A DNA stretch of 64,000 nucleotides, taken from contig NW_006921535.1 in assembly GCF_000340215.1 (NCBI RefSeq), forward strand, positions 2,383,122-2,447,121, read 5' to 3'. The position numbers and the translations under genes are program-made. This DNA comes from Pseudocercospora fijiensis CIRAD86. Lineage: Eukaryota > Ascomycota > Dothideomycetes > Mycosphaerellales > Mycosphaerellaceae. Positions 31,640 through 41,754 of the stretch are shown here, piece after piece; the first letter of the stretch is position 1, and every line of letters starts with the position of its first letter. The notes under the pieces are model-generated. The model made no database searches and was not told the DNA's origin. It saw only the letters and a program-made list of their open reading frames with translations.

Positions 31640-33330
31640 TCTAGGTATTAACTTAGTGTATAGCGATATGTTGAGAATCGGTGTGTTTAAATAGGCGGAA
31701 AGCTATAGAAGTAGGCTTAGCTGAATTAGTATAACTTAGCGCGTACACGTCGCATATACGAGATTTTTAGATCGTTAGACTCGCAATTAGCAGGGCTACA
31801 ACCTCCTCGTATTGGATTTGCTAGTTGTCGTTAGTGTAGCGAGATCGTATTTTAATAGCGGAATCTATAATAAAAATTAGCGGTTTGGCTTTAGGCCTTT
31901 AGGTAAAGGATTAGATAGAGTAGTATATAATTGGTTGTTTAGAAAGACGGAAGCTAGCTCTAATTTAAATCTATTACGTACAATCTGACTAATTCACTAC
32001 CGCGCAACGTAATCCTTAATATATAAAGGCCTAAACGGAGGTAGGAACTAGCAAGCAATCGAGAGTAAATTAGTATAGGAAGAGGCCCGATACGAGGAAT
32101 CGCTAGTAATAGCGGAAATCGCTTAGTAGGAGCATATCGCGTCGGTTAAGTAATAACGTTCTATAGAGCCTACTATTATCGATTTAGAAGGCTAGTCTCG
32201 CGCTAACGGTCGCTACTACCTTAAGGAACTCGAGAACCTAATTGCTTAAGGCATGCTATCGTTACTACCTTAGCGAATACCGACCCCCGAATTGCCGTAA
32301 TAGCTCCTATATACTACTACTAGCCCTCGTACGATTAAGGCGTCTCGTATTACTATACAAGCTCGCAAGGACTTCCGACGCTCTTATCTAAACCTAGTCC
32401 CGTAGGGTATATTACTATTATTACTATTATTCTACCTATTTAACCCGTTTTCCTTATTACCTATAAAAGTAGCAGAAGAGGCATATAATATATTAGTTAA
32501 CGCGGCTATTTGCAAAGGTAAGGAATACAAGCGTAAATACTAGTCTACGAGTACTATCGAGCGAGTAAAGAAACGTTAGAAGGAATAGCCTAACCGGCTT
32601 ATTCGAGCAGGTGCTATCGAGGCTAACGAGTTACGCTTATAACTTACTTAGCAAGATAAGGATATAGCTACAAATAGATACTAGAAGATTCTCCGTAAGG
32701 CGGAGAGTACTTATAACAAGGCGCGCACTTATCGATTAAAGTGTAGTAAGGCCTTCCGTATTGTCTTTAATAATAATAGCAAGACTAAGTAGACAGACGT
32801 TAAGCTATAGTCTATCGATAAGCTACTATAACGAGTCTTCGATAAGCGCCTTCTTACCTCCGACTCTATATTAAAGAAGACTAGTAATCTATACGCTAAC
32901 ATTGTTAGCTATTATAGGCGAACTACTAATACGAGTAAGAGCGGCGATATTACCTATACGTAGAGTCTAATAAGAATATTATCTCTACCGAGCCGCGCCT
33001 ATAACTACGACGAAAGCGACCTACTAATATAGACCGACGTTAAGACTAAGCGGCGATTAAATAGCCTATTTGCGTAAGAGCCTAATACCCGACTCGACTA
33101 GCTATAATAAGACGAGGCACTACTTAATAAAGATACTATATATACTATAATTTAGCCTTACTTAGTATATCCTCGCTAGCGCTAGGAGTCGGTATAGCGG
33201 AAGCGCTATTTCTACGAGCCTCCGAAGAAAACTAGTCGCTATCGAGGCGAGGTCGCTAGTAGTAAGAACAACCCTATTAAGCTAGAAGAGTCTTAAGATA
33301 GCAGTTAACTATTTAGTTAATAATAATAAT
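31640..33330 (+). pseudogene. Right-hand degenerate plus-strand gene, unrecognised
   Basis: A plus-strand frame with RIP-type stops gives basic, Gln/Arg-rich protein: ANGRYYLKELENLIA, RITIQARKDFRRSYLNLVP, VAEEAYNILVNAAICKGKEY, ILRKAESTYNKARTYRLKC. It has a Lys/Arg-rich end near the right TIR. The first block resembles part of a helix-turn-helix or SANT-like domain only loosely. No function is assigned. It is the last gene before the right TIR. Confidence 0.35.
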
Positions 33331-33538
33331 AAGAGATAGCAATTATATAATAGACTTATAGACCGACTTGTAAGGTGATTAATCACTTGGTTAACAAGAG
33401 GTTTACGCGGAGGCCGATTGCAGGTCCATTTTAACTATCTACGGTCGCAATTTAGTCGCTAATATAACGGAAATCTACTGCTTCTTAACCCTAACCGCAC
33501 CCCAATTCAATTTCCCGGTCTATATACTATACAATATA

Positions 33539-33645
33539 CCACTATATCGAGTTTTACGTGTAGCCTACTAAGAAAAAGCGATTTTACGTATAGCCGGAAT
33601 CCCCGAGCCCGGGGCGAGGGGTGAAGTGGCTGACGCAACCCCGGA
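33539..33645 (-). repeat. Right terminal inverted repeat of the 15.3 kb element
   Basis: Reads CCACTATATCGAGTTTTACG inward-to-outward and ends CAACCCCGGA, followed by TA. The inner 58 bp match the left TIR except one T for C. Confidence 0.85.
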
Positions 33646-33880
33646 TACGTACACTGCATACCATCCCAAAGTACATGGACTGAAGCCTTGTCTATACGAC
33701 GCTTTTGATCATCGCATCGGAGAGCTCCATGTCCGAGGTCCTGACCGCTTGTGATTATCAAGCCACGCGCTCCTTTCTACATTGTAGCGCCCAAAATGGG
33801 GGCTGACCATCAGGTACCGTACAATAATCTTCCAAGCCACTCCTCCTTTCATCTCGCACCAGGCCGATGCCGATGGTCTG

Positions 33881-35122
33881 TTGCAACAACACTGGAGAGT
33901 AGGTCTGTTCAGCTGGGTTGGCCTGGATGATGTAATCACGGCGACTGTATCGACAATACTCACGAGCTCCATAACTACGAGTCTCACAGACACTCTCACC
34001 TTGACTCTGACGAACGATGTTACAACCATTCAAGAAACGACCTTAGTGGATGGTCAAACTGCAACTAGTACTTTCACCACTGACACCACAATCACCACCA
34101 CTGCTTCCGAAACAACAACAATTACGGTGACCGCATCCACAGTCACCATTCCTGCCGTTGTTCCACGATCTGCTGCCATCGATGAGAGAGGAGCTCCACC
34201 CAAGAAGCCTGCCTGCCCCAAGGAGTGTGCTAACACGTTGTCCTTCTCCTCTGCCTGTGCGTGCATTCGCGCAAAGACATCTACTGTCCACGTGGCGGGG
34301 CCAACAGTCACTGTAACTCGAAATCTCAGCGCGGTACTTTCAACACAAAAGATCTTCACGCAGCTTGTTACTTTGACAACGAGTGTCGCTGTAACGAACA
34401 GCAAGACCTCTGTCCAGACAGATACGAGCACATCAGTAACAATCTTGATCACGGCAGACGTGAAGACCAGCTTCGTTACCACGACCACCACTCTTACCTC
34501 AACCGAAACCCAGACGCCATCATGCAGTCTCTCTACCAGTACTGCTCAGCCCACGAACTACGTGGTGAATGCGAATCTCGACAGCAATTGGCAGAGCTCC
34601 TTCAGCGACGGTCCATGGACCATAGTAGGAGGAGGCGCATCGTACTACAATGGCGCGCAATACGCACAATCTGCGCCAATCTTCTGGTTCTTTCTCAAAC
34701 CATCCCTACCTAAGTAGATGAACTTCTAGCATTGCGAGCATCTAGGCTCTGCACAGTCACAGACAGCGCTTCATCCTGCACTCTCTATCAGGACATCGTC
34801 CTCCCGACCGACACGACCTATACCGTCTCGGCTTACATCCGTCCTTACGCCCTTTACCCAGTCCCATACGACTCCTCGGTGCCTCAGTACTGCACGTTCT
34901 CGCTCAACTTTGGATCGGGTCTCAACTCTTCGGAGACTTATACACAATCCAATGGAACTGTGAGCGGCTACAGACAGATCTCGTTCAGTGGTGTTCGGGT
35001 GACGAGAGACTCGGAACGCTTGCAATTTGATTACTCCTGACCGGAGGGATATGTCGGTAACGGGATCGTTGACACTGTTTCGGTGACGGCGGAAATTCCT
35101 GAGACGACATGTGGGCCTCTAT
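33881..35122 (+). pseudogene. Thr-rich cell-surface/secreted protein, broken by frameshift and stop
   Basis: The first frame (33881-34717) encodes long Thr/Ser-rich tracts (TSSITTSLTDTLTLTLTNDV, TTITTTASETTTITVTA), a Cys-bearing spacer (CPKECANTLSFSSACACI) and the start of a beta-sandwich domain (VNANLDSNWQSSF, WTIVGGGASYYNGAQYAQ), then stops. The rest of that domain is in another frame (34732 onward: CTLYQDIVLPTDTTYTVSAY, YRQISFSGVRV). That frame is cut by TGA at 35038-35040 (DYS-stop-PEGYVGNG) and continues to TAG near 35122 (ETTCGPL). At least one frameshift and one nonsense change therefore separate the parts. No signal peptide is seen at the 5' end, which lies about 235 bases from the 15.3 kb element, so insertion may have removed it. 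Intact relatives would be wall-associated or adhesive proteins. Confidence 0.7.
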
Positions 35123-35237
35123 AGTAGCACACATGTTGCCTGAAGCATTAGCAACAAAATTACAAAATGGATAATGTAATGTGAATACCAAGCCATAACG
35201 GAGCTTTCAGTGGTCGGAATCTATGGATTGAGTGGAT

Positions 35238-37007
35238 TTAGCTTGACGGGAACAGTTCGAATGGCTTTGTTTCGACCTGCACTCCTCCAGGCGTACGGGT
35301 TTCATGCACAAGCTCCTCAATTCTGACAAGGCCCTGAAGACCAGCGCCGAAGAGATGTTCTACCATCTCTCCCATCTCTAAGTCATTGAAAGCTGTCGTT
35401 GCGATGCACAGGACCTGTTCAACCGTAAGACCAAGCACGAGGTTGACGTGATTCCAACCGGAAGCTTCTACCACACGTCTACCGGTCGTGACTCTGACGT
35501 ACGCGTGCGAAAGTAGTGCCCAGCCGACTAACTCGCAGTGACTGTCCTGGGCGAGTCTTAAGACATATGTGATGGCGCTCTGGTCGTGAAGTTGAGCTAA
35601 GAAGTCGCCTTCTCGTGCACGAGCTGGCACAATGGCGGATACCGATCCATCAGTGTAGACCTTTCTAGTGAAATTTTTGAAGTGATTTGTGACCTCATCC
35701 GCGAAGGCTGCGAAGGCTTGGTTTTGCTGATCTTGATCTGAACTTGAGCTCAGGAGGTCTGTCTCGAGCTTGTCTCCTGAGGTCAGGTAAAGCCTGTTTG
35801 CCGAACTGCCATAGGCATCAAGGAGGATTCGTGGCATTTCTACATGAGCTCGATGTTGCTGGCGATTCATCAGGGCGACAACGTGTTCATCCTGCGCGGT
35901 GACTTTGAGCCCGTCAAAGAGCCGTTTGAAATCTTCCCAGGACCAGATATTGCCATCGTCGGCAAAATGAACCAACACATCGATCAGCAGCTGGCATGTA
36001 GTTTTGCTGTAATCAGCTTGTACTGGCTGCAGATTCTCACGCCACATGATGGTTCTTAGCAAGCCAAAGATGTGGTCTCGCGGGTCGTAGCAGTAGAAGT
36101 ATGGGAACCACGCTATTGCGTTGGATATGGACTTCTTGGTCGGTGTAGTCGCGAGCACGAACGGGTATGCCGTACTGCCAAGTGCCCACTCCTTATCCAG
36201 GTCAGACTCTCTGAGACTTTTGGTCTTCCAAATGGTCCAGCCCATGATCTCGTCAAAGAGCCGTAAAGCTGCCCATTGCCAGCAATGATCCCCGCACAAG
36301 ATCTGAGGTGCGCTCCGTCCCATGTTACCAGCAAACACTTCTTGTAGAATCCAGAGACGACTCCAGTAGGCGCGATCCCTGAACGTGCTATAGTGCTTGA
36401 AGAGCTGCAGTATATCACGTTCGTCTGGGCCTACACGACTTCTTAGCCACGCCATTCCCTCGTTGGATTGTTCCCTCGTCAATCGCCTGAACTCGTCTTT
36501 GAATGCATCCGAAGGTCTATCCATGTGCATATCCGCGTGAAGAAGGTGCGGGAGCTCTTCCGGAACAGTCGTGATCCAGGCGTGCAGGTATTCACTCGAC
36601 TCATCTGCTGGTCCAATGCAGCAGACGACCTGAGAAGCCTTCTCGTATATGATGCCCATCATGTTTACTTGGGCGCTTTTCTCTGCAATGTCCCTTTGAT
36701 TGATGCATATTGCATCGATCCAGATGTTGTATCCAGGATACTGCCGTGTCACCTGCTGTAGGGCATAAAGCGTGTTCTTGCGGACAGTGAGGGCCTGTCC
36801 ATCGAAACGGATGCTACAGAGGTCAGTAGGGTCTCCCCAAGTATAGGAGATTGCTAGATATTCAGGAGCCTCGTCAATGCTGCCTTGGGATGCCGAGAAC
36901 GACAGTTCGTCATCGTCCTCAGAAGCTTTCAGCAGCCTGATATTATTGTGAATGTCCTTCAACGGTACGTGCTGATAGGTGTCAGCTTCCATTGCTGGCA
37001 AATGCAA
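35238..37007 (-). CDS. HET-domain protein (heterokaryon incompatibility type)
   Basis: HET-domain proteins act in fungal allorecognition, triggering cell death after fusion of incompatible strains; many family members have no known partner. The intronless 589-residue frame carries the domain's motifs: YLAISYTWGD at about residues 50-59, YNIWIDAICINQRD at about 93-106, MGIIYEKASQVVCCIG, and YWSRLWILQEVFAG further on. The C-terminal half (CYDPRDHIFGLLRTI and beyond) is the usual variable region with no separate domain recognised. The start is the ATG at 37007; another in-frame ATG lies at 36992 (MEADTYQ). It looks intact, close to the broken surface-protein gene and the 15.3 kb element, a common setting for HET genes. 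Confidence 0.9.
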   Translation of the reverse strand: MHLPAMEADTYQHVPLKDIHNNIRLLKASEDDDELSFSASQGSIDEAPEYLAISYTWGDPTDLCSIRFDGQALTVRKNTLYALQQVTRQYPGYNIWIDAICINQRDIAEKSAQVNMMGIIYEKASQVVCCIGPADESSEYLHAWITTVPEELPHLLHADMHMDRPSDAFKDEFRRLTREQSNEGMAWLRSRVGPDERDILQLFKHYSTFRDRAYWSRLWILQEVFAGNMGRSAPQILCGDHCWQWAALRLFDEIMGWTIWKTKSLRESDLDKEWALGSTAYPFVLATTPTKKSISNAIAWFPYFYCYDPRDHIFGLLRTIMWRENLQPVQADYSKTTCQLLIDVLVHFADDGNIWSWEDFKRLFDGLKVTAQDEHVVALMNRQQHRAHVEMPRILLDAYGSSANRLYLTSGDKLETDLLSSSSDQDQQNQAFAAFADEVTNHFKNFTRKVYTDGSVSAIVPARAREGDFLAQLHDQSAITYVLRLAQDSHCELVGWALLSHAYVRVTTGRRVVEASGWNHVNLVLGLTVEQVLCIATTAFNDLEMGEMVEHLFGAGLQGLVRIEELVHETRTPGGVQVETKPFELFPSS

Positions 37008-38161
37008 TTGTCGATTGGATGTTCGACGCGGTGTTCAGCTCTTCGCAGCGTGGGGCTGCCAACTCAGCCTGCAGCTGTATTTGGCCAATGGGATTGAGAA
37101 GATGTGTATGAAATATGCAGGGCTAATTGCTCTGCCACGGCTGGAGCGAGAACGCATATATACTTTCCTTGACATACCCGTGGGCTCGATCGTCTTCTGC
37201 AACGATACGGTGGGCCAGAGACGGAGATGCTCCAGATCTCATGTATCTTATGCTTTCTGGACAGCTGGACCTAGGTATGGCTCAAGCCTGTCATGCCGTA
37301 GACACTTACATCTCGCTGCTGTCACAGTTTTCTCTGGGGGTATGCCGCGCTCATCCACTGAGGTTGTATGTATGTAGAGGCCCCGCTGCTCTTCTCTACT
37401 CACTCCAGCTCCGTCTCTCGTGCCTTTGCTCTTTGCTCCTTGCTCCTTGATTTCCGTGCTGGTGCTGCTTGTGCTACAAGATTCTCCAAGTTTGGTGTAA
37501 TCCCGGATGGTGATGATTCGTGTTGACAGGATATGACTGAGATGTTGATGAATGGAGGCTTGGGATTGGCATTGATTCGGTATTTCTGTTTCGGGCATGG
37601 CTCCGAAAGAAGGGGCGAGCACTGAGCATCAACCTGCAACGTCCTTTCATATGACTCGCTTTGGCATATCACATCGTGCTCCGTCATTCAAGGCTCGCAT
37701 TATCTCCTCTCATCAGGTTCTCGGTACGAATGGCTCATGCTAAGGGTCATAGGGCAATTTGGGATCTGTGTCATCGCCTTCTGCCACAAGATGCCAGGAC
37801 ATGCTTTAGTTACAGCATCACACGTGTCTTCACTTTGTAAGATCACATTGGTCGTTCGACAAGAGTCGTAGCGTCAGTTCATGTCAGACGTGTCTTGCAC
37901 TCTCTCACCTCAAGTAGACTCACTCCTTCCTGAACCTTTTTCGCAGGAAGCATGTCTGAAGATTTGACAGCTTCACGGCATTTTGGACCCGAGAACTCTT
38001 ACTTTACGAAGCAAAACCGTCTCGCAGAATGCTTGAGGTGATGACTGGCATATCTGAAGTTCTTCTACTCTTGGTATCTCGACTCGAAACTCTCTAAGTC
38101 TCGGCCGCTCCTCCGATCGCGAAGCCTTTTCCGCATCTCGCGCTGTTGGAAAGCATTGAGC
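37008..38161. other. Intergenic, no supported gene
   Basis: Normal base composition and no RIP signature. Several short overlapping frames on both strands lack domains, signal peptides or splice logic. It is the promoter side of the HET gene and the 3' side of the SANT-like gene. Confidence 0.4.
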
Positions 38162-38917
38162 CTATTCTTCGCGGCCGCAAAGGTTCTGCTTTGCCTCCTT
38201 CAAGCGTGTGGTGCGACGAATGTGGCTGTCAAGCCCTCTGGCACTACGACCCTCTTCGTTGGGGAATTTCTCGTTGTACAGCGCAGTCAACGTTCCTAGA
38301 GGGATCATTTGACCGCCTGAAGACATCGCGTGCCTGTTCATGACCTCCAATATGAAGTCATCGTTCTTCTCGGTATATGCAATCACCGCTGGTCGCTTGC
38401 CTCTCCATGGAATACCTTGAACCTCGGCCAGCGCCTTCTCAGACCGGCGCTGCTTTTGACGCTCTGTACGCGGGGACGACCCCGGATCAGAGTAAGAAGC
38501 ATCAGAGCTTCTCTCACGTTGAGGGAGAGACGTATGCTATACGCCCTCCTTCCGCTCGAGAGTTGATGCTTGCTGCCAAACTTAGCGAGGATTCTTCAAC
38601 CTGGTCAATGATCCGCACCTTACCTTGCGACCTGGGGCGCCCTTCTTCTCGGCAGCTTCTTCATCGGAGCATGGCGAAGGTGAGTGGCGTGGGGTCGGGT
38701 AGCCGTCATCGTCATCATACTCTTCATGCTCCGATTTGATCTTCTTGTGGGTGGTGGTCTTCTTGTCGCTCAATTCGCTGACCTATAGCACGCACCTCAA
38801 GTCAATACATCATTTCCTCAAGCAGGGGGGACAGGCACTACCCACATGGGTGACACCCAACCGATCCAATTCATCGCAGGCCTTGCGCAGGACAAAGAGC
38901 GGATCCGAAACATTCAT
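38162..38917 (-). CDS. Small nuclear-type protein with SANT/Myb-like helical domain
   Basis: Three exons can be joined in frame. Exon 1, 38917-38846, starts MNVSDPLFVLRKACDELD. Intron 38845-38783 has donor GTGGGT, a TTGAC branch and acceptor TAG. Exon 2, 38782-38624, holds KKTTTHKKIKSEHEEYDDDD. Intron 38623-38537 has donor GTAAGG and acceptor TAG. Exon 3, 38536-38162, ends at TAG. The 201-residue product has a basic then acidic low-complexity N-terminus, a basic patch (RQKQRRSEKAL) and a C-terminal domain (AYTEKNDDFILEVMNRHA, then LTALYNEKFPNEEGRSARGL) resembling SANT/Myb-like DNA-binding helices of fungal proteins. No short single exon explains it, but the three-exon model is coherent throughout. 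A role in DNA binding is inference. Confidence 0.65.
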
Positions 38918-40170
38918 TGTGAAAGTTGCTTCACCGGAGGAATCTGCCCCGGAGATGGCTTAGGAGTGGCGAACTGCCAGGGTGATCTGCCTTTCGATGT
39001 GAAAGACAGGTCTAAACACTGCGTCTTTGCGTCGCGAGAAAGAGGTCGGCGGTGGATTACACCGGATGTTGTTTCCAGCTGACCTTGGTTGACAAACAAA
39101 CACCGCACAATCTTTGAGCCTGGAGCTCGTAAGGGCCTGTGTCATCGATGGCGACGTCGAGAAGCCTCCGTTCGCGTCAGGAGCGCGATGAAGACACGCG
39201 AGATGCGCGGACGCGACAGGACCAGATGCGAGGAGGAGAGATGTGCTGGTGAAGAATAGCGGAACATCCAACTTCCACCCTGGGTGGAGGTGGTGAAGAT
39301 GCTGAAGTAAGTGCGCAATGGAAAAGGTCTGCTTGGCATGAAGTTGCGTTGGTGGATGAGCGGGAGAAGTCGAAAAGCCAGCTTCGATTTGACGCCAAGC
39401 AGAGTTCCAACGCTCTTGCTTTTGCAGTTTTCAAGGTGCAAGTGCAGCACTGGACGAGACACGTTGCCAACGGCCGAGTGGATACGCGCGAGAGACAAGC
39501 ATCCAACTCAGCCTGACTTTCCATACAACCCCAGCCTGGTTAACCAAGTACTGCCCGACAGCCTTACTGCCAATTCAGCTACACTCAAGATCTGGGTCTG
39601 TCTAAGTTGAGACCGCACGCCTGCCGAATCATCGCACGAAAGACATTCATCTTGCGGCATGCCCCAGGCGAATTGTATTGCCAGCATCAGGATCGTATCA
39701 AGTCTGCAAAGAGCCTCAGCCTCGTTCTCCGCAGGCTTCACGGTAGCTTCGCGCGCGCCCCTGTGAGCTACCCGAAAGCCTGCACGCGAGAAACTTCTGT
39801 CACGAGCCTGCCGAGCATGCCTTCAAAGTGATCACATTCAAGCATGTGCTCCAGGAATGTACTCAATGTCATTCACAAGCACCGTCGGCTATTCTCGGCC
39901 TCGACGCCTGTCACATGCAGAGCCTCACACCGCCCATTCACCTCAACCAGGACCTATAAGACACTGCTTACGAGCCACTTCCTCCTCTTCCCTTTCATCC
40001 GCTGAACTATCACCAGCAGCAGCAGCACCGTTCTCATCTATGCCTATGCTTAATTTGCTTGGTCTAGGAGAGGATGACTTCTGATCTAGGATTGACAGCC
40101 GGTTCTCGCAGATGCCATTTGCAACATCATCTGCGTGGCTTGTGCAAAGCACTGGTCGAATCCGGAGCTG
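38918..40170. other. Intergenic, no supported gene
   Basis: Multiple overlapping short frames on both strands but no recognisable domain, signal peptide or consistent splice model. Composition is normal (not RIP-like). Confidence 0.4.
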
Positions 40171-40738
40171 CTATGAGATTGAGCAAGATTTATCCAGGAG
40201 TGGTCTCGAATGTGGAAGTGATGTTTGCCCTCTCTGGTCTATACAATTACAGCCCGGGGTGCTCAGTATCATATACAGTATATTCACCAGGTACCACGGG
40301 CTCTCTATCGACGAAGAAAGCTCTCTCTTCACTGCCTCAACGTGTTCGTGCTTGACTCTTCTCCAAGTAGATTCAAAGCGCTTCAAGCAAATAACGACTA
40401 GGTTCTGCCAAGCTTCTTCATGGGCGCCAGTCTCTAACTCTTCAAGTTTCCTGATCATGCCACAATTGAGTATGATTTCGACAATGTTCTCAGTGCCTCT
40501 GTTCATCACAAGCGCCTGCTGGTTGGGTAGATTCACCTGGTCTTCCGCTGAGGTCCCGGCTGACGCCTTTCTCTTCTCGCTGACACCCATCTGTCTGTTC
40601 ATCATGGGTTGCTCACTGGCAGTCTTCCTCTTCTTAGCTGGTGGCAGTGTCGCGTTGCCAGCGTCACAGGGATCTCTACACAGCTCGTGCTTGTCGGCTA
40701 ACTTCGAGTGTACAATATTTCCCGAGCTTTCTTTCTAA
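40171..40738 (-). CDS. Unrecognised protein, possibly the last exon of a larger gene
   Basis: The minus-strand frame is open from just after a TAG at about 40738 to the stop at 40171. It includes a nuclear-localisation-like patch (PPAKKRKTASEQP), a second basic patch (SEKRKASAG) and a helical region (ENIVEIILNCGMIRKLEELE, EEAWQNLVVICLKRFESTWR). The first in-frame ATG is at 40605, which would leave out the first basic patch. The frame could therefore begin with an acceptor near 40738 (GCCTTAG). The tail after about residue 110 is low quality. The composition suggests a nuclear fungal protein, but no family is recognised. Confidence 0.35.
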
Positions 40739-41754
40739 GGCGTCTGGCCATGACGCCAGCATACCTAATGACTCCCGTCCATGCCTCCCTTCTTCCACGC
40801 GAAGATAGTATCATCTTGAGGCTTCTTCAGCAGTTCGAGTTGCAATCGCATGGGACATATCAGTGGCATACTGACTGATATCGAATAGCCCGATTAAGCA
40901 TTAGGCCACGTCTTCGATTCTGCTTGTTGCTCGGCGAGATGACCATGACATTCGCCTCGCGAAGCTTGCATTTCGAATAGCAGTCCTATCCTGTAGATAC
41001 AATGTTGGTATTAGGGTGATAGCCGAAAGTCCGGTGGTGAGTGCGGTCAGACGCCGAGCACTAGCCAAAGTTCCGATCAGCAGAGATGTCAGTCGACATG
41101 CACGATACCATGTCCATCAACGCGTACTTCTGCATCGTCAACCTCGTATTATGACCTCAGAGCTGTCAGCAAGTGGAATGACTGGACATCGAGAGCCAGG
41201 CCAATGGCCCACATTCGTGCGTCAAACGCCGATCTTTTTCGTCCGAAGCAGACTACGAACAGAGACATGTTTTCTGAGGACACAGCCTCCGATCTTGTCA
41301 GCGATGCCGCCGCGGAAGCAGCCCTCAAGAGAAGCAAAGAGTCAGTGGATATGCACAGCGCGGCGAAGGGCGGAACTTGTACAACACGCGATGCCCGGGC
41401 GTGGCATACCATGGCAAGCTGTAGCTTCAGCCATAGACGCATTGCCGGGGCGATAGTCTACGGCACGCGTTCGACGTGTACGGCGTCTTGCTTAGAAAGT
41501 TCTTCAAATACCTCCCAGTGGCCCTCAGTCTGCAACGGGATCGGGTCCAGGCCAGAGCGAGAAATTCTGGGCCCGAATCGCGGATGACATCAAGCTACAT
41601 CAGCAGCGCCATCACTTCACACCGGAAGGTCCGGCAGCACAGGCACACTGTTTGTTGGAAGCTCTGCTCTTGCACGACGTTAAGTAACGCAACATTCTCT
41701 CGTCACTTGATACCAGCCTCACCTACTCCTACAGCTGCCGCTCTGACAGCAAAC
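40739..41754. other. Mostly non-coding; one weak frame
   Basis: A plus-strand frame at 41204-41587 begins MAHIRASNADLFRPKQTTNR and continues with a plausible acidic helix (DTASDLVSDAAAEAALKRSK). It loses coding character after about 70 residues. It may be a remnant. The rest is probably the promoter of the phosphoketolase gene. Confidence 0.35.

Larger units (their letters stand above)
18355..33645. mobile_element. 15.3 kb TIR element with Fot1-type transposase and RecQ-like helicase
   Basis: Inverted terminal repeats of about 100 bp lie at 18355-18457 and 33539-33645. Both start TCCGGGGTT and are flanked by TA (18353-18354 and 33646-33647), the target duplication of Tc1/mariner/pogo/Fot1 elements. 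The inner ~58 bp are identical except one C/T. The outer ~45 bp are similar but diverged. All internal DNA is strongly RIP-mutated. In order it holds a Fot1-type transposase (+), a helicase gene (+) ending in Gln- and Ser/Arg-rich repeats, several satellite-like arrays, a long minus-strand gene and a right-hand plus-strand gene. Nested smaller insertions cannot be excluded. Confidence 0.7.

Noticed and set aside
18355..33645. A Starship-type giant element
   Set aside because: No tyrosine-recombinase (DUF3435) captain was recognised at either end. The element has long TIRs, a DD35D transposase and TA target sites, which do not fit Starships.
39142..39524. Small minus-strand proteins at 39.1-39.5 kb
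   Set aside because: Two overlapping frames of similar length, Ser/Arg-rich, without domain or splice support.
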